From Imtechella halotolerans (lineage in GTDB: Bacteria > Bacteroidota > Bacteroidia > Flavobacteriales > Flavobacteriaceae), in contig NZ_CP117969.2 of NCBI RefSeq assembly GCF_028743515.2, positions 2,327,501 through 2,391,500 of the forward strand: a stretch of 64,000 nt of DNA, given 5' to 3'. Both the position numbers and the translations under genes were made by a program. Under the pieces are notes generated by a model. The model was not told the DNA's origin. It ran no database searches and saw only the letters and a list, made by a program, of their open reading frames with translations. Shown here one piece after another: positions 16,443-27,625 of the stretch (the stretch's first letter is position 1; every line of letters starts with the position of its first letter).

Positions 16443-18848
16443 TCAAAACAAATAGCGCACACCAATTATTAGATTACTACCTGCAGCCGAAATACCTGAA
16501 GAATAAGGGCGATAGAGCTCATTTGTGATATTCTCCCAAGTTAAAGTAGTTTCCCAACTCTTATTTAGTTGCGCACTTGTTCTAAGGTTAATTGTTTGCC
16601 AGGCTGGGACATAAGGTCTGCCATTATTATCCTTAGCATAAATATACTCCTTAGCACTCTCTGAAGGAGCTAGATCATTACTTGCAATCTTTCCATTAAA
16701 ATTGGTAAAAAAATCAATTTTAAAAAATTGTTCCTTCCAAACAAGATGAGCATCTCCAAAAAGAGGCGCAGCATGACGAAGCGGAGCCTTACTCTTATCA
16801 TCCAATTCCTCCTCTCCTTTAGTCCAGTTTACATTTGATATAAAATGTAACTCTTTTGTCAATACCGCTTCAAGACCTAACTCTAAACCATATACATGTG
16901 CCTTAGCCGCATTCTGTATAGCTTGCACTTTACTCAACTCACCTTGATATTCTATGGTGGTTTCTCCATTCAAATGAAAATCTCTTCGTACCAACGCATT
17001 ATTCAAAAACGTATAATAAGTAGCAGCACTCAGTATTAACTTCCCCCCAAAGTCTTTTGAAATTCCTAACTCTCCTGTGTAAGCGTACTCGTGCTTAAGT
17101 TTCGGATTGGGAACAACAACAGACCCTGGCTCTGAATCAAATATTTTCCCAACATCATCTATATTTGGAGCCCTAAATGCAGTAGTTCCATTGAGTGTAA
17201 ACTGCCAACTCTCACTTGGAGTCCAGCTCAAACCCAAACTCCCAGTTATTGCGCCTGCAGTAACATGAGCTCCACTAAATGGAAACTCATAAAAACGATT
17301 ATCAAATTCAGCATCCACAAAGACATGATTATAACGGATACCAGCCAATAGATTCAAATTAGACCTCCATTTATATTGTGAATTCATATAAAATGCAATA
17401 CTTTCCCATGTTGAATTATCAGGATATCTAGAAGCTGTTTCTTCCATACTTCCACTATAAATATCCTTAACATTGCCTTTGGAAAAAACACGATTGTGAA
17501 TAAATTCACTTCCATAAAATAAATTCCAAGAAGGTGTCAAGTGTTTTTCAAAATCTACATTCACAGAATAAGCATGCACATTCTCTTTAGTTGTAAACAA
17601 ATCAGATGAACCGAAGTTACGATCCATCCTACTTTCCTCAAAAAACTGATATGCCGATGTCAATTTAAAGGAATCATAAATAACGGTAGCTATGTTACGT
17701 TGCATCTGGAAATTTGCCATAGCCCATGATTGTGGCCCATAATCCCAAACCGCCGACCTTAATCCATCACCTCTAGGCCTAATAAGTCTATCATACCTAG
17801 AAAAATCAGAAGTTGTTGTATAATAAAGCCCCAACTGGTAATTAGTATTCTCTGAAGGAACATACTTTATCTTCTGTAAAAAATTAAATTGACTATATCC
17901 AGATGGCTTCTGTCTTCTAGGATTAGAATTGTTAACTAACATGTCTTGTCCATCTTTAGTAATAACATAGGTAGGCCTGAGATACTCATCAGGACCATAT
18001 TTACCCATTACTAAATCATCAAAATCAGTAACCGAAACCGTTGTAAGTGAAGCCCATTTTTGCCACCCCATACGTAGCTTTAAATTTGCTGTTTTTTCGA
18101 AGTTAGCAGAGGCATATCGCAGGTTAAACTCACCATTAATTGTGGGTTGTTCGTTAGAAGAAAGTAACGGATCATGTGTGTAAAAATTCATAACACCCCC
18201 AATGGCATCACTACCGTAAATCATAGAACCCGGACCAAAAATGACTTCTGTCTTTTGAATAGAAAATGGATCTACAGAAATAACATTTTGAATATTTCCT
18301 CCTCTAAATATTGCATTATTCATTCGAACCCCATCTACAGACAAAAGTAGTCTATTGGTTGCAAAACCACGTATCATTGGGCTACCTCCACCTAATTGAC
18401 TTTTCTGAACAAACACTTTACCACTATGCTGTAATAAATCAGCAGATGTTTGTGGGTTTGTAAATCGAATGTCAGCAGCACGTATGGATGCGATTTTAAC
18501 TGGTAAATCCTTTTTCCGTTGTTGCCATTTAGAAACGGACAACACTACTTCATTAAGTTGTTCTGAGGAAAGTTCAAGATAAACTACATTCTTTAATTTT
18601 ATCAATTCCTTCAAGGTAAAAGATTTTTGACGATATCCTACATGACTAAATATTAACTTATCTGAAGGAGTAAATATACCAACCTCCACAATCCCTTTAC
18701 CATCAGTCACTAAAGCTTTAGATTTATCTTGGTTAATCACTGTTACGCCAGCCATAGGTTGACGTGTTTCAGCATCTATCACCTTTATTTGTTGGGAAAA
18801 AGCCTTTAAACCCCATAAAAAACACAGGAGGCATGCTACATATCTCAT
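16443..18848 (-). CDS. TonB-dependent outer-membrane receptor (haem/siderophore-receptor type)
   Basis: Energy-coupled outer-membrane transporter of about 801 residues. After a signal peptide (ending KAFSQ) comes a CarboxypepD-regulatory-like beta domain (QIKVIDAETRQPMAGVTV). The TonB plug follows (SADLLQHSGKVFVQKSQ, GGGSPMIRGF, LLLSVDGVRMNN, YGSDAIGGVMNFYT) and then a barrel ending in aromatic IIGVRYLF. The plug motif RGFATNRLLLSVDGVRMNNAI is like that of haem/haemoglobin receptors, but ligand identity is not provable. I prefer the ATG at 18848, one base after the recO stop, over an in-frame ATG at 18866 that would overlap recO by 17 nt; both give a usable signal peptide. No SusD-like partner is adjacent. 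Confidence 0.9.
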   Translation of the reverse strand: MRYVACLLCFLWGLKAFSQQIKVIDAETRQPMAGVTVINQDKSKALVTDGKGIVEVGIFTPSDKLIFSHVGYRQKSFTLKELIKLKNVVYLELSSEQLNEVVLSVSKWQQRKKDLPVKIASIRAADIRFTNPQTSADLLQHSGKVFVQKSQLGGGSPMIRGFATNRLLLSVDGVRMNNAIFRGGNIQNVISVDPFSIQKTEVIFGPGSMIYGSDAIGGVMNFYTHDPLLSSNEQPTINGEFNLRYASANFEKTANLKLRMGWQKWASLTTVSVTDFDDLVMGKYGPDEYLRPTYVITKDGQDMLVNNSNPRRQKPSGYSQFNFLQKIKYVPSENTNYQLGLYYTTTSDFSRYDRLIRPRGDGLRSAVWDYGPQSWAMANFQMQRNIATVIYDSFKLTSAYQFFEESRMDRNFGSSDLFTTKENVHAYSVNVDFEKHLTPSWNLFYGSEFIHNRVFSKGNVKDIYSGSMEETASRYPDNSTWESIAFYMNSQYKWRSNLNLLAGIRYNHVFVDAEFDNRFYEFPFSGAHVTAGAITGSLGLSWTPSESWQFTLNGTTAFRAPNIDDVGKIFDSEPGSVVVPNPKLKHEYAYTGELGISKDFGGKLILSAATYYTFLNNALVRRDFHLNGETTIEYQGELSKVQAIQNAAKAHVYGLELGLEAVLTKELHFISNVNWTKGEEELDDKSKAPLRHAAPLFGDAHLVWKEQFFKIDFFTNFNGKIASNDLAPSESAKEYIYAKDNNGRPYVPAWQTINLRTSAQLNKSWETTLTWENITNELYRPYSSGISAAGSNLIIGVRYLF

Positions 18849-18849
18849 C

Positions 18850-19569
18850 TTAATTAAATACTTCATTTAAAACTTCCAACGACTTTGGCCTTTTAAAATC
18901 ATCTAAATGCAATTCATAATAATGAAGTATTGATTTTAAAAGCAATTGACGCTGCTTTCTTGTTATTTTGATTGTTTCAATGGCATCAAAATTTATGCCT
19001 AACAACATCGGAAATTCAGAAAAATCTTCTATCACAAGAAATGCTTCACTCAAAGGAATTGAAGTAAAAACACCTTCCTGCAAATCAAAGTAACGAGCAT
19101 CATTTAAATACTCTCCCGGGAAAAATCCTAAAAACCTAGTTAACTGAATCAATAGATACAAATGAAAATTAGCTATTTGAGAATGTAGATCCATCCATTG
19201 AAAAGCATTCTCTAAATAGGCAAACAAATCTAAATTAGGTTCCTCCTCCTTTATGGTATGTGATAAAACTTCGGCTAAAAAAAGTGACATCGTGTTTTTC
19301 CCCATATCAATATGCATATTCTGATAATGATAGGACATTTTAACTTCCTTAAAGTACTCTAATGTTCCTTTATTTTTGTGATTAGCAACAACTTCCAACT
19401 GACTTAATGGCTGAAAATAGGCAGGTTTAATCTTTCCTCTTTTAGCAGACAAAACCCCTTTGACTAAATAGCTTTTCACCCCCGACAGCTCGGTAAAACA
19501 CTTTACGATAAGACTACTATCTCCATACTTTACTGCAGATAAAACAATTGCTTTAGTAGAAACAAGCAT
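18850..19569 (-). CDS. recO: DNA repair protein RecO
   Basis: RecFOR-pathway mediator that helps load RecA on SSB-coated DNA. 239 residues, the usual length. An N-terminal OB-fold (MLVSTKAIVLSAVKYGDSSLIVKCFTE) and the family run VKGVLSAKRGKIKPAYFQPL are followed by an all-helical C-terminal half (MSLFLAEVLSHTIKEEEPN, LYLLIQLTRFLGFFP). The stop codon is directly followed by the TonB receptor start, so translation is probably coupled, although the functions are unrelated. Confidence 0.93.
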   Translation of the reverse strand: MLVSTKAIVLSAVKYGDSSLIVKCFTELSGVKSYLVKGVLSAKRGKIKPAYFQPLSQLEVVANHKNKGTLEYFKEVKMSYHYQNMHIDMGKNTMSLFLAEVLSHTIKEEEPNLDLFAYLENAFQWMDLHSQIANFHLYLLIQLTRFLGFFPGEYLNDARYFDLQEGVFTSIPLSEAFLVIEDFSEFPMLLGINFDAIETIKITRKQRQLLLKSILHYYELHLDDFKRPKSLEVLNEVFN

Positions 19570-20116
19570 TAGCGAACAATCATAAATTAATTAAATCTTT
19601 ACATCAGTGAAGTCCATATAGACAATATCACCAAACATGTTTGATACCATATTGCAAAATCCAAAAACACCGTAATTGTAATCACTCCAAGATATTCAAG
19701 CAAAACAGGATTAAGATACGAATTAACATGTTTTAACCCCTTTTAAGTAGGTACCATCCATCACTAATATATTATTAACCATTTAATTTCCTTAAAAACA
19801 CAGAATGCCATATTTAATACACCTAAAGAAGGAACTTGTTGTCAAGAGTTTCCAGAGTTATCAAGTATTCTTTCATGGTGTGATTTTACCATTTAATAAA
19901 AAAAACATGTCACTTGCAAAATAAATTTAAGAATGATAAATATCGACAATATGCACTAAATAATACAAAAATAAAGGATAGTATTTTGTAATTATCTATA
20001 CGATGTGTATATAAGACCACAGCCCCACTTAGTATAAAAATAGCAAAACGAAAACGCGCTCTATTATTTTTTCAAATATATTAAAAGGCTATTTTACAAC
20101 TATAACATTTAATCAA
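19570..20116. other. Gene-poor spacer between recO and gdhA
   Basis: About 550 bp of A/T-rich DNA with no frame longer than about 20 codons that I would accept, no tRNA-like sequence and no clear TAnnTTTG promoter for recO. Short local repeats of a CCATTTAAT-like word (about 19789 and 19889) are the only pattern noticed. Confidence 0.4.
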
Positions 20117-20150
20117 AATAAAGAAGCCGGAACAATCCGGCTTCTTTATT
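20117..20150 (-). terminator. Terminator of gdhA
   Basis: A perfect 14-bp stem (AATAAAGAAGCCGG / CCGGCTTCTTTATT) with a 6-nt loop lies 18 nt after the gdhA stop. On the minus strand the stem ends in TTTATT and continues with T-rich sequence. Confidence 0.9.
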
Positions 20151-20168
20151 CATTAATCCTTGACATCT

Positions 20169-22203
<2,035 letters not shown>

Positions 22204-22237
22204 AAAAGAGGCGCAAAAATATTTATGCGCCTCTTTT
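22204..22237 (-). terminator. Terminator after the cystathionine gamma-synthase-type gene
   Basis: AAAAGAGGCGCA / TGCGCCTCTTTT, a 12-bp perfect stem around a 10-nt A/T loop, 13 nt past the stop. The U run is supplied by the stem itself. Confidence 0.75.
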
Positions 22238-22249
22238 TATCAGTACAGG

Positions 22250-23392
22250 TTATCCCTCTATGGCCTGTCGCAAATCTTCAATCAAGTCATCTGAATCTTC
22301 TATACCGACACTTAAACGAATAAGTGCATCAACAACTCCAGATTGTTCTCTTATTTCTTTAGGAATACTTGCATGAGTCATGCTTGCTGGATGTCCTGCA
22401 AGACTCTCAACTCCTCCTAAGGATTCTGCTAAAGTAAACACCTTTAGTCGTTCAACAATTCTAATTGCATCCTCGTATTTGGCTCCTTTGGGAACAAATG
22501 AAATCATACCTCCAAAATCCGTCATTTGTTTTTTTGCCACTTCATGATTAGGATGAGACTCAAATCCTGGCCAATACACCTTTTCAACACTTGGATGTGA
22601 TGCCAAATACTCAGCAATAACTCGACCATTTTCACAATGACGCTGCATTCGCACATGCAATGTTTTTATACCTCTCAACACTAAAAAACTATCCATAGGT
22701 CCACAGACAGCTCCACTAGCATTCTGTATAAAATACAACTGATCTGCAATTTCGGAATCCTTAACAACTAAAGCCCCCATAACTACATCACTATGTCCCC
22801 CCAAATACTTAGTAGCTGAGTGCATAACAATATCTGCTCCTAATGCAAGGGGTTGTTGAAGGTAAGGTGTTGCAAAAGTATTATCAACAGCCAACATTAG
22901 GTTATATTTTTTTGCCAATTCAGATACGGCAACAATATCAATGATATTCATCATTGGATTTGTAGGAGTCTCTACCCAAATAAGCTTTGTATTCTCATTG
23001 ACAAGGGCAGCCACAGCCGATACACTGTCCATCTCTACAAAATGAAATTTAATCCCAAAATTTTGAAATATTTTGGTAAACAATCGAAAACTTCCACCAT
23101 AAAGATCATTTGTAGAAATTACTTCATCCCCTGGTTTCAATAGCTTCATCACCGCATCTATAGCCGCTAATCCACTTCCAAAGGCTAACCCATAATTTCC
23201 TCCTTCTATGCTCGCCAGTGCGTTCTCTAAGGCATTACGTGTAGGATTATGTGTTCTTGAATATTCATACCCTTTGTGTCCGCCAGGTGTTGATTGAGCG
23301 TAGGTTGATGTTTGATAAATAGGAGGCATAACCGCCCCATATGCTTTATCATGCTCCTGCCCTCCATGTATTGTTTTAGTATTGAATTTCAT
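22250..23392 (-). CDS. metB: Cystathionine gamma-synthase / trans-sulfuration PLP enzyme
   Basis: Cys/Met-metabolism PLP enzyme of 380 residues. The PLP lysine is Lys195 (SATKYLGGHSD). Other motifs are YEYSRTHNPTRNALE, the phosphate-binding GSGLAAIDAV, and NPMMNI with the Asp170 pyridine-binding region (LAVDNTFATP). Synthase, gamma-lyase and methionine gamma-lyase are hard to separate by eye; the gamma-synthase call rests on length and the residues around the active site, and is an inference. It has its own promoter (-33/-7 at 23509-23479), which overlaps the divergent promoter of the DUF3298 lipoprotein. No other methionine gene is adjacent. Confidence 0.82.
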   Translation of the reverse strand: MKFNTKTIHGGQEHDKAYGAVMPPIYQTSTYAQSTPGGHKGYEYSRTHNPTRNALENALASIEGGNYGLAFGSGLAAIDAVMKLLKPGDEVISTNDLYGGSFRLFTKIFQNFGIKFHFVEMDSVSAVAALVNENTKLIWVETPTNPMMNIIDIVAVSELAKKYNLMLAVDNTFATPYLQQPLALGADIVMHSATKYLGGHSDVVMGALVVKDSEIADQLYFIQNASGAVCGPMDSFLVLRGIKTLHVRMQRHCENGRVIAEYLASHPSVEKVYWPGFESHPNHEVAKKQMTDFGGMISFVPKGAKYEDAIRIVERLKVFTLAESLGGVESLAGHPASMTHASIPKEIREQSGVVDALIRLSVGIEDSDDLIEDLRQAIEG

Positions 23393-23478
23393 CCTTTCTT
23401 GGTTTTAATAATCTTAACCGTTCATCAACCAAACCTTCTGAATTAAAGAACGATTTTTAAGAAGTCGTTAAATTTGAA

Positions 23479-23509
23479 CAAATGTAACCATTCATTGGTT
23501 CATTCCCAA
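23479..23509 (-). promoter_or_regulatory. metB promoter (TTG - 20 bp - TACATTTG)
   Basis: On the minus strand a TTG at 23509-23507 is followed after 20 bp by TACATTTG (23486-23479), an exact match to the Bacteroidota -33/-7 arrangement. It predicts a leader of about 80 nt. The leader includes a short AACGA/TCGTT pairing but nothing I can name as a riboswitch. Confidence 0.65.
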
Positions 23510-23527
23510 GATAGGGTTGTATCTTTG
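23495..23527 (+). promoter_or_regulatory. Promoter of the DUF3298 lipoprotein gene (TTG - 22 bp - TATCTTTG)
   Basis: TTG at 23495-23497 and TATCTTTG at 23520-23527, followed by the ATG at 23556. The two -33 elements of this promoter and the metB promoter interleave, so RNA polymerase can probably occupy only one at a time. Confidence 0.6.
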
Positions 23528-23555
23528 CCTAACGATTCTCACACAAGCCTTTTTT

Positions 23556-24305
23556 ATGAATAAATTTTTTTACTTTGCTTTTGCAAGTTGCTTATTTATT
23601 GCATGTTCCAAAGAGCAAAATATTACTTTTACAGAAAAAACACTAGAAGCTCAATCCAATGACTGCCTTGAACAAACCTGTGCAACAGTATCTATTACCT
23701 ACCCATACATTGTAGCAAGTGATTCTATATCTCACAATATCAATAAAGAAATCAACAGACATATCATTCAAGTTTTAGATTCAGACGAGACCTACAATAC
23801 AACACTAATCTCTGCTGAACAAGCTGTAGACGCTTTTATTAAAGACTTTTTAGTTCTAAAAGAAAAATTTCCTGATTCATCCTTTGGTTATGAAGCGATG
23901 ATAACTGGCTCAGTTTCATATCAATCAAAAACAATAATTAGTCTTGCCTTTGAAAGCTACATGTTTACTGGAGGCGCTCATGGATCATCAAATGTTTCTT
24001 TTTTAAATTTTGATGCTCAAACAGGTTTATTATTGGATAATAGTGTTCTTTTTAGCGATTTAGAAAAGATAAAAGAACTTGCTGAAACCTATTTCAGGAA
24101 ACAAGAAAACTTAACTCCAGATGCCTCATTAAATGATGCAGGCTATTGGTTTGAAGAAAATAGCTTTCATTTACCTGCCAGCATTGGTCTAACTCAAAAT
24201 GAACTAATTCTTCATTACAATCCGTATGAAATAGCTTCTTATGCTGATGGGCCTAAAACAATCTCCATCCCGATAGAGGAACTTAAAAACTTATTACTAT
24301 TCTAA
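23556..24305 (+). CDS. DUF4163/DUF3298-type lipoprotein
   Basis: 249-residue lipoprotein with lipobox LFIACS (Cys17). I start it at 23556 because the frame upstream (from 23517) overlaps the promoter. The order of motifs fits the RsiV-like pair of domains: an N-terminal part with VSITYPYI followed by the later SYMFTGGAHGSS and FLNFDAQTGLLLDNSVLFSD, and a C-terminal LILHYNPYEIASYADGP. The last motif is very typical of DUF3298. It is periplasmic or outer-membrane facing, and its function is unknown; the fold is related to anti-sigma factor RsiV extracellular domains. First gene of a three-gene run with the ArsC-like and EamA genes. Confidence 0.85.
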   Translation: MNKFFYFAFASCLFIACSKEQNITFTEKTLEAQSNDCLEQTCATVSITYPYIVASDSISHNINKEINRHIIQVLDSDETYNTTLISAEQAVDAFIKDFLVLKEKFPDSSFGYEAMITGSVSYQSKTIISLAFESYMFTGGAHGSSNVSFLNFDAQTGLLLDNSVLFSDLEKIKELAETYFRKQENLTPDASLNDAGYWFEENSFHLPASIGLTQNELILHYNPYEIASYADGPKTISIPIEELKNLLLF

Positions 24306-24306
24306 G

Positions 24307-24663
24307 ATGAAACATTTTTACTTCTTAAGTTCTTGTGACACCTGTAAACGCATACTTAAAGAATTGGAACTACCCAATGATTTTATCCTACAAGACATTA
24401 AAAATCAACCTCTCTCTGAAAAAGAGTTAGAATCCTTACACTTACTAAGTGGTAGTTACGAAAAACTATTTAGTAAAAGAGCACGACTCTATAAAGAAAG
24501 AAACTTAAAGGATAAGAAGCTTTCTGAATCTGATATGAAATCTTTAATATTAGAGCATTACACATTTTTAAATCGACCAATTATAGTTATTAACCAAACC
24601 ATTTTTATTGGTAACTCTACCAAGACAATAATGGCCGCTAAAGAAGTCCTACATGAACAATAG
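24307..24663 (+). CDS. ArsC/Spx-family thioredoxin-fold protein
   Basis: 118 residues with the N-terminal CDTC motif (Cys10, Cys13) followed by KRILKELELP, and later LLSGSYEKLFSKRARLY and a cis-Pro-like RPIIVIN. This is the ArsC-related YffB/Spx family. The arsenate-reductase triad of classical ArsC is not evident (two-Cys redox motif instead), so an arsenate role should not be assumed. It starts one base after the lipoprotein stop and overlaps the EamA gene by 11 nt, indicating translational coupling. Confidence 0.82.
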   Translation: MKHFYFLSSCDTCKRILKELELPNDFILQDIKNQPLSEKELESLHLLSGSYEKLFSKRARLYKERNLKDKKLSESDMKSLILEHYTFLNRPIIVINQTIFIGNSTKTIMAAKEVLHEQ

Positions 24664-25549
24664 AGTCTTTGCTTTACTTGCTGCAACTGGTGAAGCCACT
24701 ATATACGGCCTGAACCATTCAATTGCGAAAGGGTTAATGCCTGAATATATTCAGCCGTTTGGTTTTATTTTGTTACGTGTTTTATGTGCTGCAATACTGT
24801 TTTGGATTATAAGTTTATTTACAAAAAATGAAAAAATTGATCGTGCTGATTGGCTTCGCATTATAGCTTGTTCAATTTTTGGAATGGTAATAAACATGCT
24901 TATGTTTTTTAAAGGTCTAAGTCTCTCAACACCCATTAACAGCTCCGTAATAATTACCATTACTCCCATATTAGTCCTAGCTTTAGGCGCTTTTATTCTT
25001 AAAGAAAAAGTAACTTATTTAAAAGTTTTTGGAATTTTCTTAGGACTGGTAGGTGCTCTTGTATTGGTATTATTTGGAAGTGAAATTCGCAGTGATGCTC
25101 CTAATATACCTTTAGGTAATGCATTATTTATGATTAATGCAGCATCATTTGGAGTTTATTTAGTTTTGGTAAAACCCCTTACGAAAAAATATCGCCCTTT
25201 CACTCTACTAAAGTGGTTCTTTCTGATTTCATTAATTATAAACTTACCTATAACCTATAGTGAATTTAGTGAGGTAGCGTGGTCATCACTTCCTTCAAAG
25301 GCTATCTGGATGATGATCTATGTAATATTAGGGACTACCTTTTTAACCTATTTACTCAATATGATGGCCCTCAAAGAATTATCGCCTTCAACCTTAAGTG
25401 TATTTGTATATTTACAACCTTTTATAGCAATTATATTTGCAGTTATAACTGGTAGTGACCATTTGAATGTGATTAAAATCACCGCCGCCATACTCGTATT
25501 TACTGGAGTATATTTTGTAACGAAGAAGAAAACGGAATACAATGCTTAG
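24653..25549 (+). CDS. DMT-superfamily EamA permease
   Basis: Inner-membrane metabolite exporter of the drug/metabolite transporter superfamily, 298 residues with about ten hydrophobic helices in two EamA repeats. The first repeat is about 1-140 (SIAKGLMPEYIQPFGFILLRVL; VITITPILVLALGAFILKEKV) and the second about 145-290 (SLLNMMALKELSPSTLSVFVYLQPFIAIIFA). Substrate not predictable. Its start lies inside the ArsC-like gene. Its 3' end forms one arm of a terminator whose loop contains the stop codon. Confidence 0.88.
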   Translation: MNNRVFALLAATGEATIYGLNHSIAKGLMPEYIQPFGFILLRVLCAAILFWIISLFTKNEKIDRADWLRIIACSIFGMVINMLMFFKGLSLSTPINSSVIITITPILVLALGAFILKEKVTYLKVFGIFLGLVGALVLVLFGSEIRSDAPNIPLGNALFMINAASFGVYLVLVKPLTKKYRPFTLLKWFFLISLIINLPITYSEFSEVAWSSLPSKAIWMMIYVILGTTFLTYLLNMMALKELSPSTLSVFVYLQPFIAIIFAVITGSDHLNVIKITAAILVFTGVYFVTKKKTEYNA

Positions 25550-25558
25550 TATTCCGTT
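25531..25558. terminator. Terminator formed by the 3' end of the EamA gene
   Basis: AACGGAATAC / GTATTCCGTT, a perfect 10-bp stem with an 8-nt loop. The left arm is coding, and the TAG stop straddles the loop and right arm. No U run follows on the plus strand; on the minus strand the stem is followed by TTTTCTTCTT, which could stop the convergent thioesterase transcript. Confidence 0.5.
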
Positions 25559-25574
25559 CCGAATCTAATTTAGC

Positions 25575-26051
25575 CTATTTTAAATCTATCGGTTTTTTAG
25601 CATATTTTCGTGTATCTTCCTTGGTAAGAATTTTAAAATCTTCCGGACGGGCTATTGCATCAAATAATCGGGCAAGTGGCTCCGGTAATCCAATTAGCCT
25701 ACGTTCTCCTAGATCTATCCATGCACCAAGCATTTCACAATGTGCTACATTTCTCCCTTTAAAATCATAAAAATTGTGCCTAAATTCAAAAAACATACCA
25801 TCATCACTAAGACCTGTAAGCTCCAGTGATACGCTTACTGGTTTCCCTGGAAAAACTTCCTTAAAATAGTACATATGTTCGTAAAACACTACAGGGCCTA
25901 TGTTATGATTAGCCAATACCTTATGATCAAACCCATTCTCCACCAAAAATGACATCCGGGTATGTGCCGCAAAACTAATATAAGCCGAATTGGCCATATG
26001 TCGATTAGCATCTATATCATTCCATCTAATTTCAAACTCTTTTAAATACAT
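25575..26051 (-). CDS. Acyl-CoA thioesterase (4HBT hot-dog family)
   Basis: 158-residue hot-dog thioesterase starting at 26051 (MYLKEFEIRWNDID); the frame is open to 26111. The catalytic Asp motif RWNDIDANRHMANSAY is the 4-hydroxybenzoyl-CoA thioesterase/FadM type. VFYEHMYYFKEVFPG and MFFEFRHNFYD give the central strands. It hydrolyses acyl-CoA thioesters; chain-length preference is unknown. Convergent with EamA, divergent from the YheT-like hydrolase with an 83-bp spacer. Confidence 0.88.
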   Translation of the reverse strand: MYLKEFEIRWNDIDANRHMANSAYISFAAHTRMSFLVENGFDHKVLANHNIGPVVFYEHMYYFKEVFPGKPVSVSLELTGLSDDGMFFEFRHNFYDFKGRNVAHCEMLGAWIDLGERRLIGLPEPLARLFDAIARPEDFKILTKEDTRKYAKKPIDLK

Positions 26052-26134
26052 AGCTTCTTTATTATGCGCGCATAGTTTTTTGTAAAAATAAAGTGTTTTT
26101 ATAAAAAGCATAGTATATTTAAAAAAAAAATGAG

Positions 26135-27112
26135 ATGCCTATTCTTAGCTCTACATATTCCCCACCCCATCTATTTAAAAATGGGCACTTCTCTACTATT
26201 TGGTCTGGGGTATACCGCACAGTTCAAGGAATTAATCAATTTAGAGAACGTTTAATCTTGGATGATGGTGATTTCATGGATTTAGACTGGAGCTTTACAA
26301 GTAATGGAACTTCTAGAAAATTGATTGTATTACTACATGGATTAGAAGGAAATGCCCAACGTCCTTATATAACTGGAACCGCCAAATATTTTAACCAAAG
26401 GGGGTATGATGCATGCGCAGTTAACTTTAGAAGCTGTAGTGGAGTAACAAACCTATTATATCAATCATACCATTCTGGCGTAACCAATGATTTGGCGGAA
26501 ATATTTAGACATATTTCTACAAAAAAATACAATATAGTTGTTGCCAAAGGATTTAGTCTTGGAGGAAATGTATTATTGAAATATTTAGGTGAAGAAAGAC
26601 AACACCCCTCTATCATAAAGGCAGCAGTAGGAGTCTCTGTTCCTTGCGACTTATATGGATCCATGATAAAACTACATCAATGGTATAATTTACCATATGC
26701 CATTAGATTCCGTAAAAACCTCATCGACAAATTAAGATTAAAACAATCTTCGTTCCCTGACTATATCTCAGATGAATTACTCGAAAAAATTGAAACCCTA
26801 AGGGATTTTGACGAACTTTATACCTCAAAAGCACATGGTTTTGACAATGCATTAGATTACTACACTAAATGTAGCTCTCTTTCTGTTCTTCACAATATAA
26901 ACATCCCTACATTAATTTTAAACGCTGCTAATGACAGCTTTCTTTCCTCCAGTTGTTATCCAATATCCATAGCAAAAGAACATAAAACACTATTTCTAGA
27001 AACAACTGAATACGGAGGTCATGTAGGTTTCTACGACATCCAAAACACCTATTATAATGAAAAGAGGAGTTTCCATTTTGTTGAAGAAATAGCAGGGTTA
27101 TCCGCAGAATAA
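26135..27112 (+). CDS. YheT-family alpha/beta hydrolase
   Basis: 325-residue soluble hydrolase. Nucleophile Ser141 lies in KGFSLGGNVLLKY, the oxyanion region is LLHGLEGNAQRPYI, the acid is in ILNAANDSFLS and the His in GGHVGF. The NFRSCSG segment is characteristic of the YheT/EMBL esterase branch, whose natural substrates are not well defined. The ATG at 26135 is preceded by an A10 run (26121-26130) and by an out-of-frame ATG five bases earlier. Monocistronic by appearance. Confidence 0.88.
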   Translation: MPILSSTYSPPHLFKNGHFSTIWSGVYRTVQGINQFRERLILDDGDFMDLDWSFTSNGTSRKLIVLLHGLEGNAQRPYITGTAKYFNQRGYDACAVNFRSCSGVTNLLYQSYHSGVTNDLAEIFRHISTKKYNIVVAKGFSLGGNVLLKYLGEERQHPSIIKAAVGVSVPCDLYGSMIKLHQWYNLPYAIRFRKNLIDKLRLKQSSFPDYISDELLEKIETLRDFDELYTSKAHGFDNALDYYTKCSSLSVLHNINIPTLILNAANDSFLSSSCYPISIAKEHKTLFLETTEYGGHVGFYDIQNTYYNEKRSFHFVEEIAGLSAE

Positions 27113-27141
27113 TTTGTAGCTTTATGACTTAATTATTTTTT

Positions 27142-27621
27142 ATGAAAAACCTACTTGTACTAAGTTTATTAATCTTACTTTTTTCTTGCGCAAATAAGCA
27201 AGATAACAAAGAAGGGTTTCAATATCAACGCACCCAAAAAGAAACAACTACACCTACTCAAACTAAAATAAAAAAAACACCAGTAGATTTATCCAACAAG
27301 GGAGTCGGTCCTATCTCACAGGTCTCATTCGATCCCATCATAAATTCATCCTTAGTTGAAAAAGGAAGAATTATTTTTCAACAAAAATGTACAACTTGTC
27401 ATTTCCCTGATAAAAAATTTATTGGCCCTGCTATGAAAGGCATCTACACAAAAAGAAGTCCAGAATGGGTGATGAATATGATTATCAATCCAGAGCGAAT
27501 GATAAAAGAAGACCCTATTGCAGAGGCATTATTTGAAGAGTATAATCGTACTCCAATGCTCAATCAAAATATCAGTGAAGAAGACGCTCGTGCAATAGCA
27601 GAATATTTGCGAACATTGTAA
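27142..27621 (+). CDS. Lipid-anchored monohaem cytochrome c
   Basis: 159 residues with lipobox LLFSCA (Cys16), a low-complexity Thr/Lys linker (about 28-50) and one class I cytochrome c domain. Haem is attached at CTTCH (Cys83, Cys86, His87), and the distal ligand is probably Met139 in TPML. It would work as an electron carrier facing the periplasm. The domain ends with ISEEDARAIAEYLRTL, the standard C-terminal helix. 29 nt after the YheT-like gene; yicC has its own promoter starting just past this stop. Confidence 0.9.
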   Translation: MKNLLVLSLLILLFSCANKQDNKEGFQYQRTQKETTTPTQTKIKKTPVDLSNKGVGPISQVSFDPIINSSLVEKGRIIFQQKCTTCHFPDKKFIGPAMKGIYTKRSPEWVMNMIINPERMIKEDPIAEALFEEYNRTPMLNQNISEEDARAIAEYLRTL

Positions 27622-27625
27622 GCAG

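Noticed and set aside
19570-20116. Insertion-sequence remnant between recO and gdhA
   Set aside because: No terminal inverted repeats, target duplication or transposase-like peptide could be found.
23393-23478. SAM-binding riboswitch in the metB leader
   Set aside because: An approximately 80-nt leader is present and metB would be a sensible target, but I could not find the conserved core of SAM-I or SAM-II, only a 5-bp pairing.
24307-24663. Arsenic resistance determinant
   Set aside because: The ArsC-like protein has the CDTC redox motif of the YffB/Spx branch, and no arsenite pump or ArsR regulator is nearby.
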